From the NCBI GenBank assembly GCA_013399875.1, contig VXAZ01009675.1:1-64000 (forward strand): a stretch of DNA of 64,000 nt, given 5' to 3'. Under the pieces are notes generated by a model. The model had not been told where the DNA came from, did not search any database, and was given only the letters and a program-made list of their open reading frames with translations. Positions 12,391-27,200 of the stretch are shown piece after piece; the first letter of the stretch is position 1, and the number at the start of each line of letters is the position of its first letter. This DNA is from Gymnorhina tibicen. Lineage: Eukaryota; Chordata; Aves; Passeriformes; Artamidae. The translations under genes and the position numbers were made by a program.

Positions 12391-15300
12391 ACCCCATATT
12401 TTACCCTGGCTTTAATATCTCAGTAATTACAATTGGGTGGTACTAATTTGGAGCTCTTTTCATTTAGAATGGAGTATGTCAATGAAGGACAAATTAAACA
12501 TCTGATATCTGGAAATCTTGCAAGTGGTGAATTAGAAAGTGAAATACATCTTGTGCAACGTCCATGGGTTTTCACTTATAATACCACAACCAATTACACA
12601 GATCTTTCTATTCATAAAACACACTTGTGTAAGCATTACCATCATAAATGACCCATTCTTGGAAGATGACAAAGAATACATTGTAAGGGCTTTATAAAAC
12701 AATTATAACAGGTGAAAAACTTCTGCATTCCTTTCTCGTTATGTCTTAGGCACTTCTGGGAACAAGAAAGGTACTGAGTTGCTTATATACTTAAACAGTC
12801 CCATGCAATTTTGAGCCTGACAAGCTAGCTAGACCTCAGCTAAGCTAAGGGAAAATAAAGTCCTCATTGTTAAGCCAGAAGAAAAAACTTGCAGCTGCTA
12901 TATGTGTAGGTAAATACATGGAAAATGGAGATGATTATATGCACCATGAAAACCGCTAGTTTATGCATCCTACCATTTCTAGGTCACATCAAACTACACA
13001 TGGTGTGAAGAAGTGCAGATTTCAATTTAGGTAATGTATATGCAATTGGAGTAGAGCAGGGGACCATGACCATGACAATCTATCTCCTGCAGATTAATGT
13101 CTGGTGCAGGCAGGTATGTCATAAACTATAGCTTAATATGGAGAACCTCTCAGTTTTCCCCTCATTTTTACTAATGCATTGTGTGTGCTTGTAAGAGATT
13201 CACAGTAGATGTAGGGCTATTGCTTTTAAATGTTGCCTCTGACCCAGATAATGTCAAAATGTCTGAATATGCTATGCTCTTTTTAGAAAGAGCATCTCTA
13301 ATGTAATGCAAATGCACATTGTGGGGAAATTCCAGCTGAGAAAATGAGGCTTTATATTTCTAAAACTATATACATGTCAATAGCCCATTATTCTCAAGTT
13401 TTAAGCGTAATTGCAGCCCAGCTTGGAACGAATTCCTGAAATAATAAAATACACTGAGTAGCAGTTACTGTGTCTTCCAGTTATTTTATGCTCCCCCCTG
13501 CCCTGCAAAATGAAAAAAAAAAAAGAAAAGAGAAAAGTGAAGTGAAAAAAGTGGAGGAGAATGGAGTGAGGAAGGGAGACAGAAGATAAAAGTGAAAGTC
13601 ATATCCTTTTCTGTAATGTGTTATTGGAACACTCTGTGCAAAAGTATGCTGGGCTTCTAAAAGGCATTACAACATCAACGCATCTGAAGCTTTTGTATAA
13701 ATGTATCTCAGTCCAATTTTGTATGACAAATTATTTCCAGGCAATTAAGAATATTTATAATTGTTTTCTTTGGTTGAAACTTTCTTCTATTTCCAGATTT
13801 CTTTTAAGCTAGTGTTTCCTATAAAGCCTGAACCGCCGTCATTTTGAAAGAATTCTCTCTTAGTCATGTGAACTGCTCCTTGCAACCATCTTTTTCTGAT
13901 AAATTTAACATGTGCATGGTACAGCCTTTATCTTCAGTATTGATAGATTTTAAGGTATCATTATTTCATTGTGGAGTTTCCCCCCTGCTCCCCTTTTCTG
14001 GAAGTTCTCCAAGAAACAGTTTCCATGATTAAAAACAATATAGATTAATATTAAGGTTGTGCTGAGCTGCAGTATTTCTTTCCTCTCCTTGCTCTCTTTA
14101 CTTCCCTCACAGATTTCCCTTCTTAGCATGAAACCCTACACTTCTCAGTAAATGAAATGTAAATGGTTCAATTGCCTAGTCACATTTCTAGGGTGTAGAA
14201 TGCACACATAGAGTTCCTGAAAAAAACAGTATTTTAGCAACTGCTTAAGAAGCTAAAGGACTATTATGCAGTGAATCCATGACAAATAGTTCTTTGGAAT
14301 ACTAAGTTTGAGATAAAAATGTGTGTTTACTGTAAATGCCTTCTGAAGACTTAAAAATGCGAATTTAGTTTGTCAGAGGAGGTGGGTTTGTGGAAGTGAA
14401 CAATCACACTAAGAACCAACTTTCCTTCTCAGTTTCTCGCAAAGCAAGAGGTAGCTGCAGATAGCATTCAGCATGCTTTTTTCCCCTTTCAGTCCTTTTT
14501 TTTTCCTTTATGTAAGGGGATCTTTCTATCTGACTTATAGAGGTGCTGTTAATTATTTAAACCTTTCATCTTTCTTTAATTTATGTCATACTGTAAGCAT
14601 AAATCCTACTTTTTATCTGTTTCTCATCAAGCTGCATTTCTGTCATTGTTTGTAAGCCTGAGGATAGACAAAACTGTAAAATTAACTGTGTTTCAGTCTT
14701 TGAAAGAGAAAAAAAACAGATAAAAACAGTCTCCTCAGGACTTAGTGCCTCTGGTAGTTGATTAGTCCCTGCAGTAGGGAAAATTAAATTTTGTGGTTGA
14801 GACCCAGCATGCTTGAATGGTTTAATAATGCTGTGGCCATCATCCAATGGCTGACAACCAAGAACTGAGGTACTTTCTGTTCTTTACTCCCTCATGCAAC
14901 ACCTGAAAATCCCGGGGCAAATCAAACAGCAAATTAAAGCTCAAAAAAACCTTCACCTGCAAAGCATGTATAAGGAACTAATTTTAATGCTTTCAAGCTG
15001 AAGTCATTGGGACAGGAGCCCAAAAACCAGCGACAAAGGTATCTTGGTAAGTTCTGAAAGCACATTTTTCAATTTTTTGTAGCTCCAACTGTGCTTGCTG
15101 TTTTAATGTATTTCTGCTTCCAGTGCAGTTAAAGCCAAGTAGCTACTAAAAACAGTCAAGTCACACAAAGCATTTCAAAAAACCAAATCAGTGATTATGA
15201 CTATAGATAAAAATGAAGACTGTGGCTTCCCAAAAGTAGTTTGTGTAAGGAATTCCCTCCCAACACCTAAGCCCCATCTAGCACTCAAGTGCTGCCTCTG

Positions 15301-18300
15301 GAGTCACTGTCCAGGATGGGGGTTTGCATGACACGTACATCTCCTGGGCGTTGGGGCTGTCCCTGAACGTGACTGTTGTGACCACGTCTGCCAAGCAAAA
15401 ATGGCTTTGTTACCTAGCAATGAAAAGTCAGCTGTAATGATACAGGCTCTGTTATTCCACAGAGAAAAACCAAAAGTGTGACGTTGGATCTGGATTATAC
15501 TATGCACAAAATATCCTCAAAAGAGAAATAATATGAAAGTGTGTTTTTTTAGCATCTAGATTTTTGCTACTTCGTTTTTAGTAAAGCAAAACAAAAAGTA
15601 CAGGAAATTCAGATGGAAAGAAAACAGCCATTTTATGCTTCAGTGCTGAGAACATGGTGGATATTTTTCTTCCTAAGGCAAATACCTTTACACTCACAGT
15701 TTTGGCAAGTTCAGTTGGAATTTTGCAACATTTCCCCTTCAGTGCAACATTTGCTGACGAGAAAAGTGGCATTTTCCTTTGGATCGGATATATTGTTAGA
15801 ATAATCTCGAAGAAACAGCTGTCAGTTTTACTCTGATTTAGACAGAGGCTTCAGTCAGAAAGACAGCAATTCCTTCCCTAATCATTCATTGCAGTAGTAC
15901 CAGAAAGCTGTATTACAAGTGCTGACTTCAGAACGGTATCCTGGTGCAGTTTCTCTGGTGTTTCGCTTGAGCAGGATTGGGTGGAAGAGAGAAATGAGGC
16001 CAGGCGCTTTGGTGGTAGTTCTTTCAGTCAGATCACAGTTATGACAATTATGGCCATTGAAATTCTTTCCCTGACTTTACATTCTGTTTATCAAGAGTGC
16101 TTGGAAAAGAATGCTGCATAATCACATTTTTCTGTTTCTTGGTCTCTCTTAGCCATCACATCTAGCACTTTTGCAGCCAGTGGTCAACTTCAGAAAATTT
16201 GATGAAGACAGAAGATACTATATTTTTATCAGGTTTTCTCTATGGAGCATAAACAATTGCAACTCATTTCCCTTTCTATACTGAGAGGCTGGCCCATCAA
16301 AAAGTTTGCCCAGACAAGTCAGAGACTACCCCGAGTGTGCTAAGTCTATCCAACCTACTCCTAACCAACCTGCAAAGAGACACAGAACAGAGCGGGGAAA
16401 ACCATGCATGTGGAACGTTAGCTAAAGATACACAGAAGTTTGTATTTAGGATTTTAAAACACACACTTAGAGAAGGAGCTGGGGTTTTGTAATGTTGTCG
16501 CTTGAAGGTATTTCTACACCATACAATTGGACAGCCATGTATTAGAATGTAACTGAAACCTGAACGGAAAACTGTTGCTCAACCTAGGTCTCTAGGTTTA
16601 AAATGTTAAAAATCCCAGTATGGAGATGAACTTTGTAGTTCAATACTACTTATTATTTGCTTAGATAAGTATTTCTCTTATGCTCTCCTTGTGGAAAGCC
16701 CTTTGCTCCAGCAAATATCCTCACATTTGGTGTTTTAGATACAGAGGTAAGGCCTTCTTGTTTCACATGTGGTAACTCAAGAATGGGACACTATAAGTGA
16801 TGTTCTCAGGGTTGTAAAAGTTACACGTGACACAGGTTTAAATGTCTGCCCTGAATAAAAGTCAACAACTTATCTCATGTGCCGGTCTTCTAGTCCAGTC
16901 AGACTATCTTGTGTGATGACTTCTGCACTCAGGAGTCTGGCAGAGTGATTAGAAACAAAGGACCCCCAAAGCAGAAGATACCATTTCCCAGGGAATTCAC
17001 TGTGTAAAGCTGTGTTTCCTTCACATTACATCTGGACCAAAGTACACAACTTGAAAACCACAGTTTCCCCCCACCCTCTTTTTTATCGTGTTAAACTGGT
17101 GGGGGGTTTTAGTTCAATTCCTTTGTTGGTTTCTATAAGCAGGCAGTAAGATTTCAATATGCTGTTCTGACATGTTTTGCCCAGTTTAGACATTGTTCTT
17201 AAATCTTTACCCAGCCTTCTTTTCTTTGTTTAGTTTTACCCTAATGGCAGTCCTGATTTCTCTGCCACTCAGAATGGTTGATGTTGTACATTCTCAAGGG
17301 CATTTGCTAGTGTAGTCATTCCTCGAACTCTCAGACCTATTGGTAACACTGTTTTCACAAGGGTGATTTGCATTCAGTCTAGATTGAAGTCCAGTACGTG
17401 CCCACAACATCAAATGTGCTTGTTATGAATGAAGTATATGCAGAGCCTCTTAAGAATTCACCCAACATAATTAGATACACCCTGGTTCATCTAAATGTTA
17501 TCCAAAGGCTAAATATCTGAAGCTTTAATTGAAAAAGCTCATTAACTTTAAATACAGCTAAAGTTGTTGAAAAAAATCTCAGTGGAAATAGTAGATTCTC
17601 TACGAAGACCAAAAATAAAAGCATTTGAGTCTGAAGCTATTAATCATAAAGTTGACTTGCATATTTGTGCTACTTTTGAAGTAGGTCTGAGTGCTTAATT
17701 AAAAAAAACACGAAAAGGAAACTTGTGCATGCATGCTAACTAAAGATTGTTATTTTGCTGTTTGTTTAGTGGATTTCAAGTATTTAAAAAAGAGTGCAAA
17801 ATAAAAATAACTACTTGATGTAGGAGCACAATAGACAGGTCTACAGTTAACTTGAAACAAGCTGATGATTATGTGTGATACTTGCCCACAATGTGTTAAA
17901 TAACTGTGTCTATGGAATGTCACATTAGCAAACAAGCCACCACCAGAACATTCTATATGAGTATATATAAAATTTGCTATCACACCCTACGGAATTGTGT
18001 ACCCAGAGGTAAACAAGACTTAGTAAAGTAGTCTTAGTGTGCAATGATGCAACCAGAGCAAGCTCCCATGGATTGCATTGACAGTAAGCTTCCACCTGAT
18101 GAGTCCCTTCCAGCAGATGGGAGGGGAGAATACCAGTCCAAGGTGAGATACTAGGAGTGATGACAAACTTGTGTAATACTTACATGTGCTACAGAATGAC
18201 CAGGATTAGCTGACACTGTCATTTGAATTCAGAAATATTGCTGAGTGAAAAACAAGCTTGATTATTTCAGAAGAATTTGGATGCAAATTTGATGTTGATG

Positions 18301-19515
18301 AATTGAAATGGAACAGAGGGTGTTACTTGTGAAATACGAGCAGAAATACAGTTTTCAGAGCTTCTTTGATATTCCTTTTTTCCTTCTCTTGGGAGCTAAA
18401 GTAAGCAATCTATTGCTGCTGTTACAGAAGTGATTGTGAACATGGCGTCAAGCCAGATTCAACACCACAGCTCTTTTTTTTTTGCTATTCAGGTGCACAC
18501 TAATTAATCTGAAGCACATGCCAGAAGAAGTAAAGAATTAGTGTTAGCAATATTGGTAAAGTGTAAATCTGCATTACAGTGTCTGACAAATCTGGATGGG
18601 AACTTCAGAGGATTTTAAAAGACTTTCTTAATATCTGAGAAGTATACTTCTACCAGCTTTTATTTGCCTTTTATTTGCCAAACTCCTGAAATAACACAGT
18701 TCTCAGAATTCATATGAAAATTACTCTCTCTTAACCTAAACGATCAAGAGTCATTACTTTCAAATGATTTCTGTGGGAAAAGGGATAATATAGGAGCAGA
18801 CTTCAAACCACAATTGTCCTTCCTAAAATAAATAGCCCTTGAGATTAAAATAAAAAGAATAAAATCTGAACCCTATCCCCTTCTCTCTTCCTTTCCCATA
18901 GAATTATCTATTAGAAATACATTTTGGAGATGTATAGATATAGTAGGTCATTGTAATTCACTGTTATATCATTAATTAATAAAAATGTAAGTTAAGAAAA
19001 TTATTTTCAGGAGTTTTCAGCTTTAAAACCATAAAGAGGCAGTGAAATAATAAAAACATAGTACTAGAAGAGTGACTTTCATTTGCTGATTTTTACATAG
19101 TATTAATACCACAGAAGAAAAAATTAATAGACATATTTTGGCTACTGCTAAACTTCATTTCAGACTTCATAAATAGAAAGAGAAATCATGACTTTAAAAA
19201 AAGTTCTAATATAAAGTAAAAAAATTAGAGACATATACAAAATATTACTTAAACAAATACAAATATGGTATTTGTTCTTCAAATAATTAAGCCAGTCTCA
19301 CAATTTTTACAGGTATAGGAGCTGAACTTATTTGTTCTAAAGCTCACAATTCTGCTATTTCCTTTCATGTTACTAATTTCCACACATTCAAATTAACAAG
19401 AAAATATGGTACCCATGTAAGGATAGTTATACACAATTCATGGCTTCTTAAATTTTTTTTTTTTCCCTCTGATAGTAAAGGTGTAAAAGTTAACAAGTTT
19501 TAAGACTGCTAAAAA
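12391..19515. other. AT-rich unique sequence, no gene seen
   Basis: No recognisable gene or interspersed repeat. A second purine-rich patch lies at about 13512-13598, starting with a run of twelve A. All ORFs are below 90 codons. Confidence 0.55.
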
Positions 19516-19564
19516 GTCTACTAAATAGATTAACTGGCTGTTGTTTAGTAGATATTTAGTAGAC
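19516..19564. repeat. 12-bp inverted repeat with local TTTAGTAG repeats
   Basis: GTCTACTAAATA at 19516-19527 is the exact reverse complement of TATTTAGTAGAC at 19553-19564, with 25 bases between. The right arm lies in a small cluster of TTTAGTAG-like direct repeats running to about 19580. It could form a stem or be the remains of a very short inverted-repeat element, but 12-bp pairs at this spacing can arise by chance in AT-rich DNA. Confidence 0.8.
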
Positions 19565-22500
19565 ATTTAGTAATTAGTAGGTATTTTAAGAACCTCTAGC
19601 TGATACTGTATTTAAACCTGTCACAATAGAAACCAAGGTCAACATTTCTGACTGTGAAAGCATACAGTTAACCTCTAAGAACTGTTCTGAAAGTGTGGAG
19701 GATTACTGTATTTCACCACAAATTTTAGATGCTTATAACAATTTTAATCAGGCTGTTACTTTACTGCCCAAACAACTAAATTGTTGCCTAATTAGAAGTC
19801 TCCAAAGTAAAAACAAAGCAAAGTGAGCTGCCACTTCCTGTAATGCTGGGGGAAAGAATGAACAAATTTAAAATTGGGATTGCTAAACCTAATCTATGAT
19901 TCAGAGAGTTGTCTTTTAGTTTCCTTCCACCAGATTTTTGTTTAGTACTCATTAAACCAGTTCCATTCATGAAAATATGTGAAGAAAAATCAAATGCAGG
20001 TATTTTCTGTAGGTTTTGATGAACTCCCTAGTTATAGCTAACGTTTGTACACCCCATTACTTGGTTGGAATGTAACAAGAAAAGGGAATATGAAGTCTAT
20101 TTGGTATTTTAATAAATATGGCTTACATCTTTCTCTTGTTGGGAAGGAAATCAAGTATTTTTCAGTCTGTCATTGTTGTACATAGGTAAGTCTAAAACTC
20201 CTGTCTAAAATGCAGAAAAAAAGTTCAGATATAACAAATTTGCTTTAATGACTCTTTTTACTCTAAAGTGGGGTTTCATCTCTCTTGTCTTGGGAAAGGC
20301 TTTTCTTTAGTTGGTTGGGTTTTTTTTTTTCCTTTTTTGTCTCCACTGTTTTTACTTGTAAAATGCAAGTTCCTCAATTGACAAACAGAACCACACCTGT
20401 TAACATTTGGCCGAACCAAATACTGGATTCAAGACCAAATGCTTGCAGAGGTGCTGGCCTTAAACTGGTCCCATACCATGGAAACTGGTTTGTCAAAACC
20501 CTTCATGAGTACATTTACAAAAGTTACAATTAAGGAGCACACTTCATTTGTAACTTGCAATCAGATGAGGAAACCCCCGAAACTTAATGACTACTTTGAT
20601 TCATTATCCACATGTATTTAAAGTGAGACACTATTTGACTTAAGAATGGAAAGCTACTTATGCATAATGTTCCCTGAAGATATTACTTTCAAGTAAACAT
20701 CCAGCCCTTTTCCCACTTGAAGGATGGTTTATTTCTTTTTCTGTTAATGCTCAGATTGCAAAGGAAATAGGTGTGATATTTACATGCCTCAAGGTAAATG
20801 TATTAATACATACCCAACCAGTTTTGTTGAAAGGTAAAGTCTTACCTAATCAAACCAGAAATCACACCCCCTGCAACATGTGCTTTTAAAACACAGAAAA
20901 AGTCCAGAAAATTCTTGCTTTAGACAGGAAAAAAGGCATTTCCTGGACACTTCATAATTATCATTAAAAAGTTCATGGATTTTTTTTTAGAGAAATGTTA
21001 GTGAAACAAATGCTTGAAGCATTTCATGAGAAGGATTTTTCTATACAATCCTCAAGGTACTTTGAGTTGGATTTTCTTGCTTGTTTGGGCTTTTTTAATG
21101 TTTTATGAGATTTAATGCATGCTCTTCAATCAACAAATACCCTCCTGAACGCTGAAACTGTCTTTGGAAACAGGACTGGGATAATACAAACCCAACAGGA
21201 ATAATTTTTTCTTGATTATGAAGGGAGTTTTGAGAAAATGCAAACCAACAAACAAAGTAATGGATGCCGAAGGTCTAAAATTTGTTTGATACTCTGAACT
21301 TTATGCAAGTTTTACGCCAGCAAGACTATCACTTGCTACAGTTAGCATTAATAATAAGTTTAAGCTATAGTCCTGGTTGATCAACTATGCCTATATTCCA
21401 AGAAACAAACCTTGCTAAAGGGAGTAATGATGGAAAGAAGTCAACTAGGAGAAAAATAAACATGAAAGCAGGTTGATGAACTAATAAGTAATCAAGCAGT
21501 ATTAGATTTTTTCATGTGAGCTCATTCTGTGAGTGATGAACAGCAAGGAAATCTGTTTCAGATCAGATGTCCTTGTCAACCAGTCTGAAATCCTTCCCTT
21601 GCCAAAGAAATAGGACATGAATTTTGCACTGCAAATTGTATTGTTATAATAGAGCCATTGATTTTCTGTACTGTTTTTGGTTTAGTGTTCCTGTCTGAAG
21701 ACATTGATGGGTAACAGGGATAAAACTAGTCTCTAGAACTGGATTAAGTTAATACACCAGGAACACTGTTGTTAGTCCATGAGACTTAAAAGAGTAATAA
21801 GAACATCCTAAAATTGTCCTCACCAAGTTCTTCTAAAAACCACAGTTTGCTCTGAGAAGCAATATGGTGAAAACTGTCCTTCTCCCATTTATAAACTAGA
21901 CCTATTCTCTTTCTTGAGTCTTCTTCTTTAACATTTTTATCCTTGACCATAAGTTAAGGTTTTACTGTTTAGTGTGTGTGTGATTTCTAGCCAAACATAA
22001 AAGACACAATTGAAAAATACTCACTGGATATGAAAGAGAAATCGGAATACAAGATGCATTTTTTTCTGACTTATTTTATTCCTTTTTCTGTATTAAATAT
22101 CTGATCTGCAACTGTAAACACTTAACAATTGTGTTGATAATGAATGAATCGTGAAAGAAACTTATTGTCTCCTAGATGGATCAGTTTCTTTGAAATAAAG
22201 AGAAAAAAAGTCTATTTATGTTCCAAACGCAAAGCATATGTAACTCAGTGCAAACACGATGAATTTCTGTTGCATACACACTATTTCTACAGTTATTCTT
22301 CTGACTATAAACAAAATTTAAGATGCAATTTATGGGCAAAGTGGTAAATTCCGCTGTGTAATCAATGAAACAAAAAAAAGACAAAATAAAACCTTCTTGT
22401 TAAATTCAGTGACTCAAATTCTGCTTTAGAGACATGCACAATGGGAGCTGTTTCACCATGTGTGAAGACCAGACATGGCCTTTATATATAGCTGAGGGTA

Positions 22501-24092
22501 ACCAAAACCAAGTGATGATTTCTTCTTTGGTGACCACATCTTCAAAATAATCTCTATTTTTCTGATTTTTCTGAAGCAGCAGGGACAGTGACAGTAACAA
22601 ATATCAGAAGGAAGGAGTAGAAGGAAAGAACGTAACTGATACAGGGGAAAAGTGCTGTTAATCAGATGCATCAAGCAGGTCACCTTTGAAGCAGACAGGA
22701 GACATGGAGGCTAGCTAGCTGTATTTTGCTTCATGTTGTGTTTTTGGGAAAGGTAGCTGGGAGTATTTGGTGTCAGGCTAGAGCAGCTAATGCAGTTTGG
22801 ATCGTGACTGCCTTTGACTCTTCATTTCTGCCTCTATTCATTTCATACTGTGACTGGTTGCTCAGAGGCTGTCTTTTATTGCTTTGAAAAAACTGCTGGA
22901 GGTCCTGAGTATTGACTTCCTCTGGTCCTTTAACCTCTGATAGGAAAAAAATTTACATAGGAGAAAACCAGATGACTGGTAGGAGATAAAGAAAGCAAGC
23001 AGCTTTAGCATGATTAATAAAATAGCTCTGGCTTAGAGTATGAACACAGCGAATTGTAAAGTGATACGCCTGGGACAATACTGGTCTGTTCTTTAGGGGT
23101 ACTTTGTCCCGGAATTAAAGATGTCGCTTTACAAGAACTCATGGTTTAGAAATAAGCAAGGGTCCTTTAGCTATTGGTTTCACAGTCCTGACCGCTAGAG
23201 GATATTTGATCAGCCAAAAATCACTCCCAGCCATAGGGAAAGGCGTTGGCCCACATAATCTCCTGTGTACATTGCAGTTACAGAATAATCCAGTCCTAGC
23301 AGCTATGCCTAGAGTAGCTCATATAACTTGCTCCTGCATGACTTTAGCTGCCATAGTCGATGTCATGTTTTGACTCCTCGATCCAATGCACAAGCAGTCC
23401 AGCAGCAAACAGTACCCACTTTTGTGTAGTACTTCATGGTACTTCTACACTGTTTTCTGATTACACAGTTTTTGAAATGCTCTTACATTTTAAGTCCTCC
23501 TCTAAATAACGGGAAGAAATATTGGCAGTGTACATCCCAGGATTTACATGAGATTTTAAACCAGAAATATTAGAAAACCTTTTAGACAGACAAGGCAAAA
23601 GTTTTCATTCTCTCCATCAGTTCTTCATAAAGCTATGAATTAACATCCTGAATGTGGCTAAACTTAGCAACCAAGCAACAAAGCAAAAACTCTCTGAAAT
23701 ATTAAAATATGGTCTTCCAGTCTAGCCAAATTGTTGAACTAAGACTCTAAAGATGTCGTAAAAATCCCATCTTGTACAACATATGCAGGTTGATCTGAGG
23801 CAATTCATTTAGTTTATACATCTTTGTCTTTAAATCACGATAATGCTTCCCTACCTCAAGTGCATGTGGTCAAGATCAAAGTGATTAATCATCCTTTCAA
23901 ATATTGGAAGTGAGACAGTGCAGTGAAATGAAATGAACTGAACTGAGCAAACTGCACAAGTAGATAAAACAGCCTGAAGGTATTTTTAAATTTCTACTTG
24001 CAACCAGCTAAATTTCCTTAAATTCTCTGTCTATACCTAGTATTATTTTCACAGTTTTGACACTGATTCACCACAGAGCACATTTTAAGTCA
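19565..24092. other. AT-rich unique sequence, no gene seen
   Basis: I recognise no gene, RNA gene or repeat. ORFs are short and several overlap on opposite strands, for example near 22144-22384. Confidence 0.55.
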
Positions 24093-24267
24093 GGGGAGTG
24101 GTCACATGACCAGCCTGTCTGAGTTCAAGAAGCATTTGGACAATGCTCCCAGATACATCGTGTGCCTGAGATTCTTGGGGCTGTCCTGTGCAGGGCCAGG
24201 ATTCAGACTCAATGATCCTTGTGGGTCCCTTCCAACTCAGCATATTCTATGATTCTATGATTCTAAT
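24093..24267 (+). mobile_element. CR1 LINE, truncated 3' end, plus strand
   Basis: The segment matches the 3' untranslated end of avian CR1. It contains the GGGGAGTGGTCAC block, the TTCAAGAAGCATTTGGACAA block and the GATCCTTGTGGGTCCCTT block, and closes with tandem ATTCTATG-like octamers. Only about 175 bases remain. CR1 commonly inserts with heavy 5' truncation and ends in this octamer repeat rather than a poly(A) tail. The copy is non-autonomous. Confidence 0.93.
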
Positions 24268-27200
24268 ACATTGCACTGCTTTTAATTTAATGTCACCATA
24301 CTAAGACTTACATATGTTTCTGCATGCTTCCCACTGTATACAGTCTGTAAATGATACTCAAAAACGCTCAATTTATCCAGTACATATGTAAGGGCATGGT
24401 AGATATAACAATATACAGTAGGAACAAAGTAGTGCAAAGATTACAAGGATATTTAAATGGAACAGTTGGAATCCTTAGAGTAGGATTTTGCGGTTGTGCC
24501 ATCACAGAGAAATATTAAACCATTCAAATGAAGTCTGGGAATTACTGGTAGCTGGATATATTCAGAGATGGAATTCACTATTACCTTTATCCACCTCACG
24601 GTACTCATGTGTTTTCCTGTTGATTCCTAAATGAGACTTCTGACTGTTCAAGGTACTGAAAGATGTATATCCATGTAACTTTCTGACTCTTACAATTCAC
24701 TGGTATGAGTGTGTTTTAGTCACAATGAGAACACTTGTGTATTTCTTATCCAGTTGGGAAAAAAAAGAAAACAGTATTTCAGAGTGCATATTTAAACTGC
24801 AGAAAGACATACTCTTTATTAAAAAATGTTTATTGTCACCAGATGTGAGTAATGTATATTTTTAGGCAACTATACTGATGTAGGAAAGAAAGAAAAACCT
24901 AAAAAATCTCATATATGACATCTCTAACTGCTATGAAATAGTAGCATAAGTGTACACTGGAGAAAGATGTAAAATCATTCTGATGGTCTGATTCAGATTT
25001 CATTGCATCACAAATCAGAAGTTACTCTGAGTATACTAAGAATTGAATAGTTTTCAAAAAGTTCTTCTATTTCTATTGCTTTAGTTTTTGATTACATGTA
25101 ACTTTAGGGGAAAAAAAACCTTTAATTTTTTTCTTTTTAATTTTACTTATATGTGAAGCAATTGCTTCTGTTGAAAAATGTTGATTTCTAATTGAAAATA
25201 TGTGGATGTTTATTAGATTTTTTAGGACATAAGAAAATGAGCATAAGGAGAGGGAAAGAGAGAAGGAACATGTTCAGACCAGCTCTAACAATGGAATTAT
25301 GCCAGTCAGAGAATGAGGACTCATGTTTTCTTTGAACCAGAAAGCATGATCATACATAATGTTGCTGTGTGTTATTTTAGAGAAGGGTCCCTTAAAAAAC
25401 ATCCTTCACCATTTTCAGATCTAGAGATTTAGATACTCATGTGAGTAGACATCTTATGAGCGTGGAGAACAGACGGCATAGCACTTTACTGATGAGTAAT
25501 AGGTACTATATCTTTTCTGATTGTACTGGGATGGTGCTGCTTCTGTTACTTAACCTCTGATTACTCCAGGATTGGAAGCAATCAGTCAGCATGAGTTTGG
25601 CAGCTGCAGGATCCAGATGTGCAGCCCTTGGAATGAATCTCTCTGGCAGTGGCAGCTGGCTGCCACTTTCCCTTTTCTGTTTTTCTCAGCAGATGTGATG
25701 TGATTGTGCTGTGCATCACACCAGCATTATTCATTTTCACACCATTTTTTTTGTAACGATGGGGAACTGACTCACTGTGGCATGTTTTTGATGTTGAAGA
25801 GGAAAAAATTGTATACAGAGGTCCTGTTTCGCTTGCCTGTGTTTCTTTACCTTTTTTGACCTGAATCAATTTAGCCTTGATTTAGAAGGAATGAGGAGAA
25901 TAAGGCTCATAATACATGGTAATCCTTCACCAGCACAGACAAAATTCAGCCCTCCACTGTCTTTTAACTAGTGCAAAAGGCTCCATTCGACTTTCAGGAA
26001 AACTAAACTGGACAGTAACTAGGACTGAGAAGGAGATTTTTCTAACTGCTGAAACAGTTTGACACCAGACGTAAAACCAGAGTGAAACTAATGAAAGTAA
26101 CCTTGGAAAGGAAACAGCTGATTCAGTCATCCTGGGGAATATGGATAGGTATAAAATGTAACAGCCAGAAAATACAGAGCAGTTTAAAATTTCTGTCCAG
26201 AACAAGGAATGAGTAAAAAGTAACACAAAGAGCAGAGCTCAGGAGAATAGTGAACCCTGCTTATTACTCATGTAGCACTAGGCACTGACTAGTTCAGATG
26301 AGATAACCATGGGTAATCCAGAGTTGACTGCACATATATTTATTGTGTAGTCCTTTGTTCAAGCTTATTCCTTTCTTGGATTTGGATCAGTTCAGCTACA
26401 TGCAAAACAGGAATGAATTCTCCTGGGTTGTCTAATTACAATAAAGCCTTAACTGAAATTTATTAGGGAAAGGTAAAATCTCGCCAGTAATTTTCTTTTA
26501 ATGGCAGGGGATGCTGTGAATTTCTGGGCTTTTCACTAACTGTTTCTATGAAATATGCAATTAAATTAGCAGGATTGTTTTCTGCAGTTTAAATTGGAGT
26601 GTGCATTAGTCACCTCTATCCCAACTGCTTAATCTAAAAAGTAGATGGAAAGGAGCAAAATGTATAGATTTTGATTGTAAATACATTATCTTAGATATAC
26701 CTGGAATACTTGCCATCCATTTTTCTGGTGGCCAGTTTTGATTCATATAGAAGTAGCTTTCAATCCATATTTTTGATTAGTCTAAGGAAGGAATATTCTC
26801 CTTTACCCTCTGTATGTGGAAAGAGTGTCTCGCTTTGGTGGCTGACAGTGATTCACAAATACATGGGGATATATGATCGGGGCATGTCTGCCTGCATATA
26901 ACTGACCCAAATTAATCTTTTTTTCCTGGCTAAGAAATTAGTCTTGAAATACAGACTCTTTTTCTTCACATCCTGTAACATAGCGTGTTAAGAAATGGAA
27001 AGAATCTATCTAATCACTATCTTTGATCCAGAAACATGAAATACCGCTCTCGTGTCTCTCAGGGTTTCTTGGGAAGCAGTTTTTACTCTGCGTGGTAAAC
27101 ATAGCACTGCTGTCTTCGTTTCCTGATTTCCTTTTACTTTGTTCATCCTATGTGTTTTTGCTGGAGTCAAGTCCGTGGGTTCCCAACTCTGCAAAGGGTT

